The translations under genes and the position numbers were made by a program. DNA of 64,000 nucleotides. Origin: Telopea speciosissima. Taxonomy: Eukaryota > Streptophyta > Magnoliopsida > Proteales > Proteaceae. Of the stretch, positions 24,469 through 36,095 are shown piece after piece (position 1 is the first letter of the stretch; each line of letters opens with the position of its first letter). The stretch spans positions 28,637,267 to 28,701,266 of the forward strand of contig NC_057920.1 of assembly GCF_018873765.1 (NCBI RefSeq). The letters run 5' to 3'. A model generated the notes under the pieces. It was not told where the DNA came from. It ran no database searches and was given only the letters and a program-made list of their open reading frames with translations.

Positions 24469-27400
24469 TGTCAAACCTGCCCCTGACTGGCTGGAATTTT
24501 TGATTAAAGGACAGGAACCCCTGACATGGCATCCAAGCACACTGTGGAGTATCATTCCAGTGATTGAATTTAATGGAGAACCCCCGAGGATGTCCTCCTA
24601 CATACCTTTCAGAAGATGGATTGTTGATCCTTGCAGTTGCACTGCCCACAACATAATGTACTGCTTGGACTCCAGGTATTCTCTCTCCTCTCCATGAATG
24701 TGGGTCCCACACCTGAAAATATGTGCAAAGGGCCTTGAGTGACATATGGGTGCAAGGCCCCAACCTTGAGTCAAACCCCTGTGCAAGCCCAAGGTGAAAT
24801 AGCCTTGCTATATTCTCTGGGCGATGCACACCCAGAGACATCGCCCAGAGTGGAAAAATGCATTATTTTAATATGCAGATGTGTAGGGACCACCCATACT
24901 AGCCATGGGCACCCCCATAGGTTGATGGGAGTTTGAGGAACCACCTCATACCCTTGGACCCCTGTAGACCCCACCTAAGTGCCCAGAGGGACTGAAAATC
25001 AGTTTAAAAATGCATTTTCAAAAGGGGCCTAAGCAAGCAAACAGGCCTCACTGGGGGCTGTTTATAAATAGAAGACCCCAGCTCATTTTAGAGCTCTAGT
25101 CACTATTGAAATCGTGGGAGAGAAAAGAAGAGAGAAAGAGAAGGAGAGGAAGAAGAAAGGAAGGGAAAGAAGAAGAGAGAAGAAGGAGAAGCTGTCCCTG
25201 CCTCCTAGCTCAGCTCCAGCAGCCATCCTTGCTCAATTCAGGTATAAAAACACTAACTATACCTGCTGCCTTGCTGCTGTTCTCTGTTCATCTTCATAGA
25301 TCTCAGTGTTTAGGTAGCATTTTTTACCCTTGGCAACCCAGAACAGTTGGGGGCTGCCATGAACCACCTTAGATCCAGCATGCAAACATGATGCATGGAG
25401 GATATGAGCTTCTTAATGAGGTTTTGGTTACTGTTGTACACCTGAGACCAAAATCCATGCATGTGCTAGACTGCACTGCACTGTTACACCAAGAACAGGC
25501 AGTTCGGGCTCAGATCTTGTGCCCTGGCTGCATGCAGCCTAGCAATGAGTTGCAGCAGCCTTAGATGGCCCTAACACATCTGAAACAACCCTTGCATGCA
25601 GCCAAATCCATGGTCTGTAGCTGAAGCTCTACTGGGTTACTATTCACTGGGCTGTCTGGGCAGCTCCTGGCAGCCAAGAGGTGAGCCCAGGTAAAAATCC
25701 ATGAAGACCAGTGCAAACTACACCCCATGGGGTCCCTGATGACCTAACATGCATGGGGGATTGATCAAGGCACTGCCCATGGTGCAAAACCTAGGAATTG
25801 GAGCATGTTCACGTTCTAAACAGGCTCTGGGCGATGCATTGGGCGATGCACACATCACCCAGAGAATTAAAATAGGTAATTTCTGCTAATCTGCTTTGGG
25901 GACCTCCACATATGGACTATAAACAGTGTAAGGAGGTGGTAAATGACCAAAATACCCCTCCTCACATCTGTCCATAATTATGAACACCTTGGTTACCCAA
26001 GTGGGCCCCGCAGGGCTTGGAAACCCTGTCTGTGTTGGTCCTGTAGCACTGCTGAATTGGGGACAGTGTTGTAAGGCTGTTATGACCTTGAACCATGTAT
26101 TGCGGGGGATAAATGACCATTCTGCCCCTAGACCATAATCTCCGGATGATGCACCGAGACTTAGACCTAAGGCCCAGTGCAAGGCCTAGAGAATTCCAAG
26201 TGATGTCCAATTGTGCACCGAGTCAAACCAGTGAGCCTAGATCAACCCTAGGACATCTAGAGATAGTTTGGAATATTAAGTAACATATTTCTGATTTATA
26301 TTTAGGATTTGATCCCGCGCTCGAGGCCTACTGCCAGACTGCAGCTAGAACTGAAACTACTATCGATTTCATAGAACGAGACCCAGGTGAGTGAAATGTT
26401 ATCGTGTATGTACGTGTGACATTATTATTGTTATGTCGGCAATTGAATCTATAAGTATAATGTTGTGTTACTTAACCAAATTAAATTTCATAATTATTAC
26501 TCATCGTGTGACTGTTGATCAACTCTATTTGAATATATCATGATGATTGTGAATGATAGACTAGATGTCGTAGTCGGCTTGGAAATGAGGTCTGTGGTAG
26601 CCCGTAGAATGGGATACTGTTGACACCGTCTGACTCATACGATGCCATATAGACATGGGACAAGAGATTCATCACCCGTGCTACGCACCCTTGCCAACAG
26701 GGGTTAAGGTGTTGGATGACTGTGAGGACTACCGTAAAACCTCAGGCAAATACGCCGGGAAGCCTCGACAATATGCTGGGATGCCTCGGGCAAATAAGCT
26801 GGGAAGCCTCAAGCTATATGTTTGGGAAGCACCAATAGGTGAATTATGGCTACAAGCCAAACAAAGTTTATCCTCGAGCTACAAGCCGGGAAGCACCGAA
26901 AAGGTGATTTATGATACTAAGTCGGTTACCTCACAAGTTTAATCATAGGGGGCTAGTCATGCTGACCAAGGTAGGTACTGGAGCTGACTGCTCCTCTCCG
27001 ATAACTCAATGGGTGTATCGCGGGAAGGGGTAATCAAGCCCACACTAGGGATACTTGTATTGGGGATTGTAGTAGCACTAACCTGCCTTAGATGTATTGA
27101 TAGATGGCTAATAAATAATCTGGACTTGCATATCATGTAGGATCATGTGGATTGTGGTTGCATATGCATGCATGATGATATGTTTTACTCACGGGCTTAG
27201 TGGGGCTCACACTCTGTTATATATGCTTTTCTATTAGATGATTTTACAGGTGGATGCCACTGTGGTGTGGAGGCTCATTATGCGGAGGAGAGCCTTGGTG
27301 GTTATGATGATATTGGTATGAACCCTGACAGAGGTCGTGCCGATGATGCAAGCATTCTCAGTGGTTATTGATGAAGACCCGTGAAGGGTGCTCTTGATGT

Positions 27401-27815
27401 TTTTTGTCTTGAGGGCTCCTTTTTTATTTTTGTCAGGAGTTTACCCCCGTTCTTGTTACTTGTTTTAGTTTCTTCTTTCTTTTTGGGGTTGAGTTATCTC
27501 GCCCTGTATATATTTACTTTATTTCCGCTTATGTTTATGTCAGATCTTACTGTTCAGTTTGTGGGTTGTATGGGAAAAATGGAACAACTATACTATGTAT
27601 TTATATCACAATCATTTCCTGTATCGCTACGCTTTCTCTCTTTTCCTTTATAATTGTAGATTATCTACAACACTCTGATTTTACTTATGGTAATGTTATG
27701 GATGTGTGTCCATGAATGTATTAACTGCTACTAGATTTGTGGGATTTGATGGATTGCCGTTACGCAATTCGGGTCACCTACCTAATCCTCCCAGGGTGTG
27801 GTTTGGGGTGTGACA
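24469..27815 (+). mobile_element. Solo LTR of gypsy-like family A (3347 bp)
   Basis: It starts TGTCAAACCTGCCCC and ends ...GGGGTGTGACA, flanked by a perfect 5-bp target duplication ACCGG (24464-24468, 27816-27820). TATAAATA at 25073-25080 is a good promoter core, followed by a GA-rich leader (25113-25190). The 3' half matches 1-1464. A hypervariable stretch at 26740-26910 holds ~30-bp units ('gggaagcctc...'). No internal region or primer site is present, so it is a recombination product. It cleanly splits C4 gag. Confidence 0.93.
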
Positions 27816-27869
27816 ACCGGACTATGTTGCCTTCTTCACCTCCATTGCAACACACGATGATATGATTTT

Positions 27870-28258
27870 AACAGAGGGAATAGGGGATGAGGCGATAGTT
27901 GGAGGAGCCACGTCATCAGCTGGAGAGGTGGCACATGAACCAGGAGGAGTTACCAACGAGCGTGCCACTTTCACGTAGGAGCAGCAGAGCACGCAAAAGA
28001 GCTGTGACCTTAACCAACTTTGTGTAATGATGTGTAATGTTCTGATTGGCTTAGATGTAACCAACTGAGATAGAGTGAGAGACTAAAGGGTGCTTATATA
28101 GGCAGTCCACTGAAATAATGAGGGATACTGAACATTTGAAATCCTCTCTTTCTCTCTATTATCTTCTTCTTTTCCCTCTCTTTGTCTTTTGGAGGTTGCT
28201 CCCTCGAAACAGCAGGGTTCCACCATATCAACTGGTGCTTTCGTTGAGAGCAACCAAT
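27870..28258 (+). mobile_element. Short LTR-like insert in C4 gag
   Basis: About 390 bases interrupt the gag reading between 'THDDMIL' and 'YLQGLLLTQ'. They contain a TATA-like 'gcttatataggcag' (28091-28104), a CT-rich leader and, at the end, 'aactggtgctttcgttgag' (about 28228-28246). That text is typical of an LTR end plus following primer region in plant retroelements. Exact borders and a target duplication were not resolved. It could be a small solo LTR or a TRIM remnant. Confidence 0.45.
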
Positions 28259-29454
28259 TACTTATGGCTATCTACAAGGTTTGTTACTAACTCAAGAAAT
28301 CCGTATCAAAGAAATGGTCCCTTCTATGGAACTCTCTCAAACTGTTGCCAACATTGCTGTCACTTCCTCCAACTCTCATGGAAGTCGTTCCTCTCATGGC
28401 AGCAACTCCTACCGTGGCCGATCAAGTAACCGTGACCAACGTTCCTGTGGTAGGAACGGTTAGCCTCGTTCCAATGGCTCCTAGGAAGTCCCTTCACAGG
28501 GTTATAACACCAGTCACTATGGAAATCAGTAAAGTGTCACTAAATATTGTCAAATTTGTAATCGACTTGGGCACAAAGCCCTTGATTGCAGGCAGCATTT
28601 TAATCATGCTTTTCAAAGTGGTGTTGTTGTCTCTCCTTTCGCTCATATGGCCGAATACCATGTTGCTTCAACTATTGACAGTCATTTGTACCTTGATTCG
28701 GGTGCCACAAATCACATAATTACTGATTTGGAAAACCTGCATCTCCCTCAACCCTACACAAGTTCGGACCATGTCCAGATTGAAAATGGAACATGTCCCA
28801 TTACCCACACTGATACAACTACTATTTCCAGTTCATCTTCACCTTTATTTTTTTGTAATATATTTCATGTCCCAACCATTACTCAAAATTTACTGTTAGT
28901 TTCTCAGTTTACTCATGACAATGACACTATTTTTGAGTTTCATCCTGACACATGTTATGTGAAGGATTGATCAACCGAACATGTCTTCTACAAGGCAAAT
29001 TTAAGGATGCTCTATCAGTTGACTTTGAATTAAGCAGCCACGTCTGCCAATAACAGTTCTCCACAAGCTTTGATAGGGAAAAGAACGTCTATTCACCAAT
29101 GGCATAATCAGTTGGGGTACCCTGCCTTACGAGCCGTCCGTTGTATTGCACAAGAATTTAGTTTTCCAGTTTCCTCTTAAAAAGTTTTTTTTTTTTTGTT
29201 TTGTTTGTAGTGCTTGTCAATAAGGAAAAATCCACTTGCTTTCCTTTACTATTTTTCCTTCAAAATTGTATACGCTGCTTGACTTAATATTTTCTAATAT
29301 TTGGGGTCCCTCCCCCATTCCCTCCATTAATGGTTTTAGATATTATATCATATTTATTGATGATTTTAGCAAGTTCATTTGGTATTTTCCCTTAACACTA
29401 AAATCTGAGGTTTATGGAATTTTTCAGGAATTCAAGGTGCTTGTAGAATATTCA

Positions 29455-29660
29455 ATTGATTGCTCAAAAGGTTCCATAGCGACTGGGGTGGTGAATAACC
29501 CACGGTGTCCACCTATCATGAACATGCTGACATTGAACACTATCTCTCCTGCTGCCATACATATGAAAAATGGGGCTGTGCGTGGGAAGACGTCATCCAC
29601 AAATAGCAGAAACAAGGCTGTGTTTACTTGCCCACTCATCGGTTCCACGATAGTTTTGGA
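29455..29660. other. Unexplained ~205-bp block inside C4 integrase
   Basis: Integrase text stops after 'FKVLVEY' and resumes at 'TFEITVFLINRLPT' (about 29664). The piece between should hold the catalytic Asp and Glu region and does not. It has no stop on the minus strand, where it reads as a hydrophobic stretch ('ALFLLFVDDVFPRTAPFFI', then 'IVFNVSMFMIGGHRGLF'). I do not recognise a family. It could be an inserted exon or filler DNA from a repaired break. Confidence 0.4.
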
Positions 29661-30238
29661 ACCATACCTTTGAAATAACAGTTTTCCTTATCAATAGGCT
29701 ACCAACGATTGTTCTTGATAATGTCTCACCAGTGTTTAATTTATTTGAAACCCATCCAACATATGAACACATAAGGCTATTTGGGTGTGCCTGATATCCC
29801 CTCTTAAGGCTTTACAACCATCGCAAATTGGATTTTAGATCCAGTATTCGTGTTTTTCTAGGGTATAGCTCTAGATATCATGGCCACCGGTGCTATGACC
29901 ATGCAAGCAAGAACTTTATTATATCACACCATGTGCTAGAACGATTTCTTTTCAAGGATGATAGTACTCGGACTACACCACCTGCAGTCCACTAGCCATC
30001 TCTCCTTGTCCCGCCCCCAGTGTTATCTTGGGTTTCCCCCCCTTCTATAGGGCATTTACCACACCATACTACGTCTCAACTAGTTCGTGCCTTGCCTCCC
30101 ATCACCCCTGAGCCGGCCTCTGCACCTACTTCTTCTCATGATCCACTTCTCCTCCAGAACTGGATTTCAATCCCATACATTCTTTATCGTCCTCACCACC
30201 ATCCACAGGGTCAGCTTCTATTCCCACTATTGATTTGA

Positions 30239-31823
30239 GGGAAAATATCATCCCCCTCTCCTCTAAGTTTGCTTAATATCAATCCAGCATCCAAGTTTTG
30301 AAAAAAATCTTCCCCCTCCTCTATTTTATAAAGATTATATCAAATGTATCCTAAGTGACTAACTCTGTTGAAATAGTATATAAAAAAGACGATATTACCC
30401 TCGTCTCTAACCTCAAATTGGACGGACAAATTTCAATGCCCAAATTTCCCCACCCAACCCTAAACTAACCTGAGTTATCCGTTTCTCTCTCCTCTCTCCT
30501 CTCTCCTCTCTCACTCCTCCCTCTCTCGACACCAAACATAATCCCGGTGATAACGATAGAAGATTACTCAGCAGAGGCGGCGGTAGAAGGTCAAGTTTCA
30601 GTTGGAGTCACTTAGGCTTCGCTTTACTTGGTCATCTGGGAATGAAATCGAAACCACATATCGAAGATGAAGCAAAAGGGAAAAAAGATGGAGAAGAGAA
30701 GAGATTATCCAGAGAAACAGAAGGGGAGAGAACTGAAAATTCAGGTACTGCAATGGAATTTGAAGGGCATTAAAAATATATGAGATGCCATTACAGAGCA
30801 CAAGTGGGTTTCTTACAAAGTTTAAAGGATTGAGTAATTGGGAGAGTTAAAATACAGATCGAGCTTTTAAGGATAACGGGTTACATGTTCTAAAGAATTT
30901 CTGGGTTCAGTTTTTCCTCAAATCTGATGATCAAAATCAATTTCAGATCTGTGTTTCTCAGAACAAATGCGAAAAATTAATTCCTGGCTTGGTTCTTACA
31001 TCAAAGATTGTGATTCTTTAGGGTTAAAATACAGATTGAGCTTTTAAGGATAACGGGTTACATATGCTAACGAATTTCTAATTCAGTTTTTATAGAAGGT
31101 TCAGAGTTGATTTTGCAAGATCTGAGTTTACATCCCTGAGTCATTTTCATTTGATTTATAGCTTGGGATTTGCATGATTCATAGCTTCAATCGCTTTTTT
31201 GGCCGGTGACGAACTTCCTTTTAATTTGAGTCTAGCCCGAAAACAGAGTCGGAAGCCAAGATGAAAACGAAAACAGAATTTTTTTTTTTAAAACCTACGG
31301 TAGAGAGTTCATTCAGCTGTGTAGATGATAAGTACTATTAAAGAACATTAGTAGAAAGAAGACCAGCGATGGTTCTATTTATGATGGTGGTGTTGGCGAT
31401 GGAGCTGGAGATGGAAGAGGATCAGCAGCGGTTCTATTTATGACGGTGGTACTGGTGGAAGAAGAAGAAGAGGAAGAAACGCGGAGAGGAAGAAGAGGAA
31501 AGAAAAAGATGTTGCGGGAATGGTGAGGAAGAAGAATAAGAAGAAGATGTTGCAGGGACGGCGAAGAAGAAGAAGAAGAAGAGCAAACGAAAAAGGAGTT
31601 TTGGGATTGAATAGGGCAAAATTGGAATGAAATTTTATTAAGGGTAATTTGGGGGTTTTAAAAAATTGAACATATCCACGTTATCAATTAATGACATTTC
31701 TTAACGGTTAGGGTACAATTGATAGAATCATTATAAAGTAGGGGAGGGGGCAGATATTTTTCAAAACTTGGATACTGGTTTGATATTAGACAAACTTAGA
31801 GGGGAGGGGGATGATATTTTCCC
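30239..31823. mobile_element. Mutator-like element with ~120-bp terminal inverted repeats
   Basis: The left end GGGAAAATATCATCCCCCTC and its inverted copy at the right end (31804-31823) continue as inverted repeats for about 120 bases with roughly 90% match. The flanks ttgatttga (30230-30238) and ttgatttaa (31824-31832) are a 9-bp target duplication with one mismatch, the Mutator hallmark. No transposase is seen, so it is non-autonomous. Inside are a CT-rich leader (30480-30530), a 43-codon frame from 30642 and two ~80-bp direct repeats (30845-30925 and 31023-31103). It sits in the integrase-RT linker of C4. Confidence 0.88.
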
Positions 31824-32055
31824 TTGATTTAATGGTGAACTTACCTGTTGCTCCACCACAACGTAATCAACATCCCAAGATCACTCAAACAAAAGATGCT
31901 ACTCGTTGTTCAAGACCTACCTTGCCACCATCACCTCAGACAATTCGGACATTACTGAACCAACCAAATTTACTCAAGCTAATCATTCTCCATAGTGGTG
32001 TCATGCTATGGATTGTGAGTTTAATGCAGTAATGCAAAATGGCACTTGGACCCTC

Positions 32056-33302
32056 TGTTGATATGTTACATATTGATTTGTGTCCATCAAACCTGATTTA
32101 ATTTGATTAAATTAATTAATTGATTTACTAATATTATGTGTTTGTCATAATTGTTCTTTAGTGCAGCTACCCACTTTATACCATTTGTTGTTCACAACTT
32201 TGAACAAAATTGGACAGTCTATTCTATGGTTGTCCTAAAGTACATTCGTTTAACAAGGTTTGGGAAAAAATATAAATACGAGCACATCTAGTGTTGAACA
32301 TTGATCCACAAAGATTCCTGGATTATTCACCGACGTGTTTTGATCTGCGATGGGAATCTCTAGTAGTTACTTTTTCCATACCTGAGAGATACTTGCTATT
32401 TTATTCGTGTTGTGTGCATTTGTGGTGAGTCAATGGTTGATGTCTATCGAAAGGACTGGCTATATATCGGTCGCTTGGTGTATACAATCCGGATAGTAAT
32501 AGATATGATGCTCAGTAGGTTTCCACTGCCCGTATAAGGAGAACATCCAAAAAAGAGTTGTCGGATTTGATTGTGCCAAATCCAAGGCCTTGGTATTTGT
32601 GAAGTGTTGGCAAAAGAGAATTTTATTTTATTATTATTAAATTAAATTATTTTGAAAATAGTTTTCAAATGATTTTAGGCCATTCAAAGTCCTAGACACT
32701 CTCGTGATTAATTATACTAAATCGGAATCATGGCGGTGAATTTTATCCCATGGTTGCGGGGGTCTATTATTTATGTTAGTAATGTGGGGATAAACTGTAA
32801 TAAAACATCTACTGATTGGGGGTTTACAGGTTACTCCTTTTGTAGAGATGTCCTTTTATGTAATTAAGAAAAACTTTATTGGGAGATTTCCTTATGTGCA
32901 AATATGGATAACTTAAAGGGCTACCATTTAGGATCACATCACTTGGGACGATTTAACCGTTAGATTGTAATCTCCAAAATAAGCATTTTCTTTAAAAGAG
33001 AAGGCTTAGGCCAATTTTAAGGACTAATCGTTAGTTTTCAATTGCTAATGATTTTAGAGAGTTTAGAGTTGAAAAGAGAAGAGTCTCCTTCAATCTCAAG
33101 TTTTGGCCATTGGAGAGCAAAGCAAGCTTCGGTGTTCGTGACCTTGTGCTGCATTCATTTGGAGGAACATGCCACTTGTGTGTTCTAGGTGACCATTCCA
33201 TCCCCATCAAGGTTAGTATAATGTTCATGTATTCAATGAGATCCTTGTGTTTAAAATTTTTGAGCTTGATTTTGAATCGATTCGCTTCCACTGCCGCTAA
33301 CA
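32056..33302 (+). mobile_element. Solo LTR of the C1 copia family
   Basis: It runs TGTTGATATG...CCGCTAACA, 1247 bp, the same length as the C1 3' LTR and alignable with it throughout, though clearly more diverged. A perfect target duplication CCCTC flanks it (32051-32055, 33303-33307). It splits C4 reverse transcriptase between 'NGTWTL' and '[13 protein letters not shown]'. Confidence 0.92.
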
Positions 33303-34740
33303 CCCTCATGCCTTCCTCTCAATCCCAAAATGCAGCAGGCTGTAAGTGGGTGTTTCGAATGAAATACAAGGCCACTATAGACCACACAAAGCCCGTCTTA
33401 TAGCAAAGGGCTATAACCAAAAGAAAGGGTTTGATTACAATGAGACGTTAAGCTCTGTTGTGAAGCCGACTACTATTCACCTAGTTCTCTCAATTGCTTT
33501 AAGTAGATCTTGGCCGATTCGGCAGCTTGACATTCAAAATGCTGGTCTACATGGAATTCTTAATGAGGAGGTCTTTATGAGTTAACCACCAACTTTTACT
33601 AATCCAAATTATCCTCATCATGTCTTTAGATTGCACAAGTCACTCTATGGATTCAAGCAAGCCCTCCGAGCTTGGCTTGATTGCCTCAACTTTTTTCGTC
33701 TTGAGAATGATTTCGAAGGCTCCATGATGGACACTTCCTTGTTTATCTATCATAAGAGTGGTGCCACCAACTATATCCTGATCTAAGTCAATGACATCAT
33801 CCTCACAGGCAGCAGTACTGTTCTTTTGACCAACTTCCTTGTCAAAATTGGGGGTGCTTTCGCAGTCAAAGATATGGGGACTTTACATTATTTTCTTGGA
33901 ATAAGTGTTTCACAAATGATTTATGGGCTGCATCTCTTTCAACGATAGTATGTTCTGGACCTCTTGGCTATGGTTAAGATGAAACATTGGGAATCTGTTT
34001 CGTCCCTCATGTCTCCAACAACAATGCTCACAAAATTATCAGGACCCTTATGGATGATCCCACTTTATATCGGAGCACTGTTGGTGCTCTCCAGTATACC
34101 ACCCTTACCAAGCATGACATTCAATATGTTGTCAATAAAGTTTGCCAGTTTATGCAAACTCCAACAACAAATCCCTGGTCTATTGTTAAATTGATTCTTC
34201 GGTATCTCAAAGGCACTATCTCTCACGGTCTTATGTTTTATCACTAATCCACGTTAAATCTCTCATCTTATTTGGATGTGGATTTGGCTGGATGCCCTAT
34301 TGATAGAAATCAATAGACGGTTTTGCAATTTTCCTGGGTCAAAATTTGATATCTTAGAGCTCTCAGAAGCAGACTATTGTTGTTCGTCCCAGCACTGAGT
34401 CTGAATATAGAGCAATTGCAAACACCGCCGCTGAGCTGACATGGTTACAATCTCTCCTCAAGGAACTTCACATCTTTCTACCATCTTCTCTAATCCTTTG
34501 GTGTGACAATTTTTGGGTGACCTATCTTACTGCCAATCCAGTTTTTCACGCCCAGACGAAGGATGTCGAAATAGACTTTCACTTCTCTGTGACAAAGTGG
34601 CAAAAGGGAATCTTGATGTGTGTTTCATCTCCACAAAGACCAGCTGACCGACATATTTACCAAACCATTATCTACACAGCGATTCAGCATTCTATTAGCC
34701 AACCTCAAGGTGCTTCCATCCCCTTGAGTTTGAAGGGGAA

Positions 34741-35090
34741 TATAAGAGAGAATCTTGCGTTAACGTACAGCCACATCCTCTAGGGACCAGCTGGGCAAGA
34801 GGATAATGATGAGCCTTAGTATGGTAGGCGGATCAACCCAAAATGTAAGAGAATCAATCCCAATTATAACCGGAAGTATGTTTCCTTGTATAGAGGGATT
34901 TCCCCCTCAATCACTCCCTTAATCACTCGACAGTCAACCTTCAATAAGGACTGTGATCACAAGGGATAATCATAGTGAAATTTTCTTTCACCATGGACGT
35001 AAGTTACTTTCACAACTGAATTACCACGTTAAGCTTGGAGTCTATCTCTTCTCTCCTTCTCTTTACCAACCTAAGAGTCCTTCTCTAACA
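34741..35090 (+). repeat. C4 3' LTR
   Basis: It follows a polypurine-like 'tttgaaggggaa' (34729-34740) and starts 'tataagagag', a degraded TG start. It matches the 5' LTR from 34784 on and ends ...TCTCTAACA at 35090. Confidence 0.82.
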
Positions 35091-36060
35091 GGTTGCCTGC
35101 CTCAAACAAGCTCCATCTTTGTCCAGAATGCCATCCTAATAAATCAAGTTGGGCTACTCAGATCTGTAGGTTTATATATCCAGGCTCAACAAGTTGATAC
35201 TCTATTGGGCCAAACAAATTGTTTCCACCAGCTAGCCGGTCCAGCTTCCAAAATGTTGGGTTCTATTAATTTTCTTTGAGAACTACAAGATATAAGTTGA
35301 GTTGCCATTGAGATCTCCACCCTTCTGAGCATTTTTCTGTTATTAAAATGTCCATTTCTTGATCATCTAATTATTATTTTATCATATAATTAAGCAACTT
35401 GTGATAGGGGTAGAATGAATTTAATCTAGCTTAGAATATTAAACTCTCTTCGAATTATCTTATTCCTTTTCCTTTCCCTTCCTTCCAATAGATGATTGAA
35501 TGATCCATTGAAGGGATTTGACTTTGACTCATTGGATGCTACGTAAAACCATAAATGGTAACAATTTCTTAAGGTAAAAATGCGGTTTAAGCAAAATATT
35601 AAATGCTTGAACACTGGATTTGCATGTGAAATGGTAACACAAGGATCATCTGTATCTACAAAGTTGTGATTAATTTTTGGTTTACATGTGCGTGTCTAGA
35701 ATAGTTGCTTAGACTTATAGCAAATGGATGTAATGTGTTAATAATTAGAGATAACTTGCATTCCCATATGCAAGCACATTGGATACTCTTGTTAGAATGG
35801 ATGTGAAGAAGAGCTGTAAATTAAGAAATCTTTAATACATTATCTTATTAATAAAGAACATAAGACATGATCCAATCTTTTGGCAAAAGATCATTTGATC
35901 ACTTGTGATAATAGAGAAGGCTTTGACTATAGGACATTTTCTTAACCCTCTTTATCAAGCATAGTACACATAAAAGTACTGTTGTTACCTGGCTGCTGTA
36001 CTGTCATGGATTATGTAATCTCTTTCCACAAATGGGTAGTTTCTGAAGCTTCTAAATAAA
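35091..36060. other. Flank of C4; exon-like fragment, then intergenic DNA
   Basis: 35091-35279 (plus) is open without a stop and reads as a plausible protein C-terminus (about 60 residues, with 'LYIQAQQVDTLLG'), ending TGA at 35277-35279. It is not recognised. From 35280 to 36060 the sequence is AT-rich with no gene, repeat or promoter I can support. Confidence 0.3.
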
Positions 36061-36095
36061 TGTGTGATAAACCTAAAATCACACCGGCCAATCGT

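Larger units (their letters stand above)
23967..28640 (+). pseudogene. C4 gag, split by two insertions
   Basis: Read across frames, 24160-24463 gives a UBN2-type copia gag: 'TSKEVWTSLEHIYSTSS', 'EYLLKVKTTTDQLAVVG' and 'DEELCLYVLNGLGP'. The solo LTR 24469-27815 follows, and the reading resumes at 27821 with 'DYVAFFTSIATHDD', restoring the family's GLGP-Y-FV-SI motif. After the insert at about 27870-28258 it resumes with 'YLQGLLLTQEIRIKEM'-like text (about 28267). A Ser/Gly/Arg-rich linker and the knuckle CQICNRLGHKALDC (about 28548-28590) complete it. Several stops and shifts are present. Confidence 0.83.
28645..34735 (+). pseudogene. C4 pol, split by MULE and solo LTR
   Basis: Protease: 'YLDSGATNHIITD' (28689-28727). 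Pre-integrase: 'IHQWHNQLGYP' (about 29090). Integrase start: 'LIFSNIWGPSP' and 'YIIFIDDFSKFIWYF' (29285-29390). Integrase end: 'VFLINRLPTIVLDNV' (about 29680) and 'GYSSRYHGHRCYD' (about 29865). The linker is cut by the MULE. The RT start 'QNGTWTL' (32035-32055) is cut by the solo LTR and resumes '[12 protein letters not shown]' (33340-33375). RT continues with '[11 protein letters not shown]' and 'LHKSLYGFKQA'; the YVDD box reads stop-VND near 33785, so the catalytic box is lost. RNase H traces run to about 34730. Multiple stops are present. Confidence 0.88.
22885..35090 (+). mobile_element. Ty1/copia element C4, broken by multiple insertions
   Basis: Two ~350-bp LTRs bracket a copia gag-pol in the usual order. 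They share 'actgggcaagaggata' / 'gctgggcaagaggata', 'gtaggcggatcaaccca' and 'ttctctccttctcttt'. Inside lie, in order, a LINE (23329-23951), a gypsy solo LTR (24469-27815), an LTR-like insert (about 27870-28258), an unexplained block (about 29455-29660), a MULE (30239-31823) and a C1-family solo LTR (32056-33302). Ignoring these leaves about 5 kb, a normal copia size. The 5' LTR lacks a clear TG start where it meets C5. Its CCHC knuckle without Trp and its integrase text differ from C1/C2/C5, so it is a separate lineage. Confidence 0.85.

Noticed and set aside
25106..25372. Lys/Arg/Glu-rich 88-codon frame
   Set aside because: It is a GA-rich leader just downstream of the TATA box in solo LTR A, a composition artefact.
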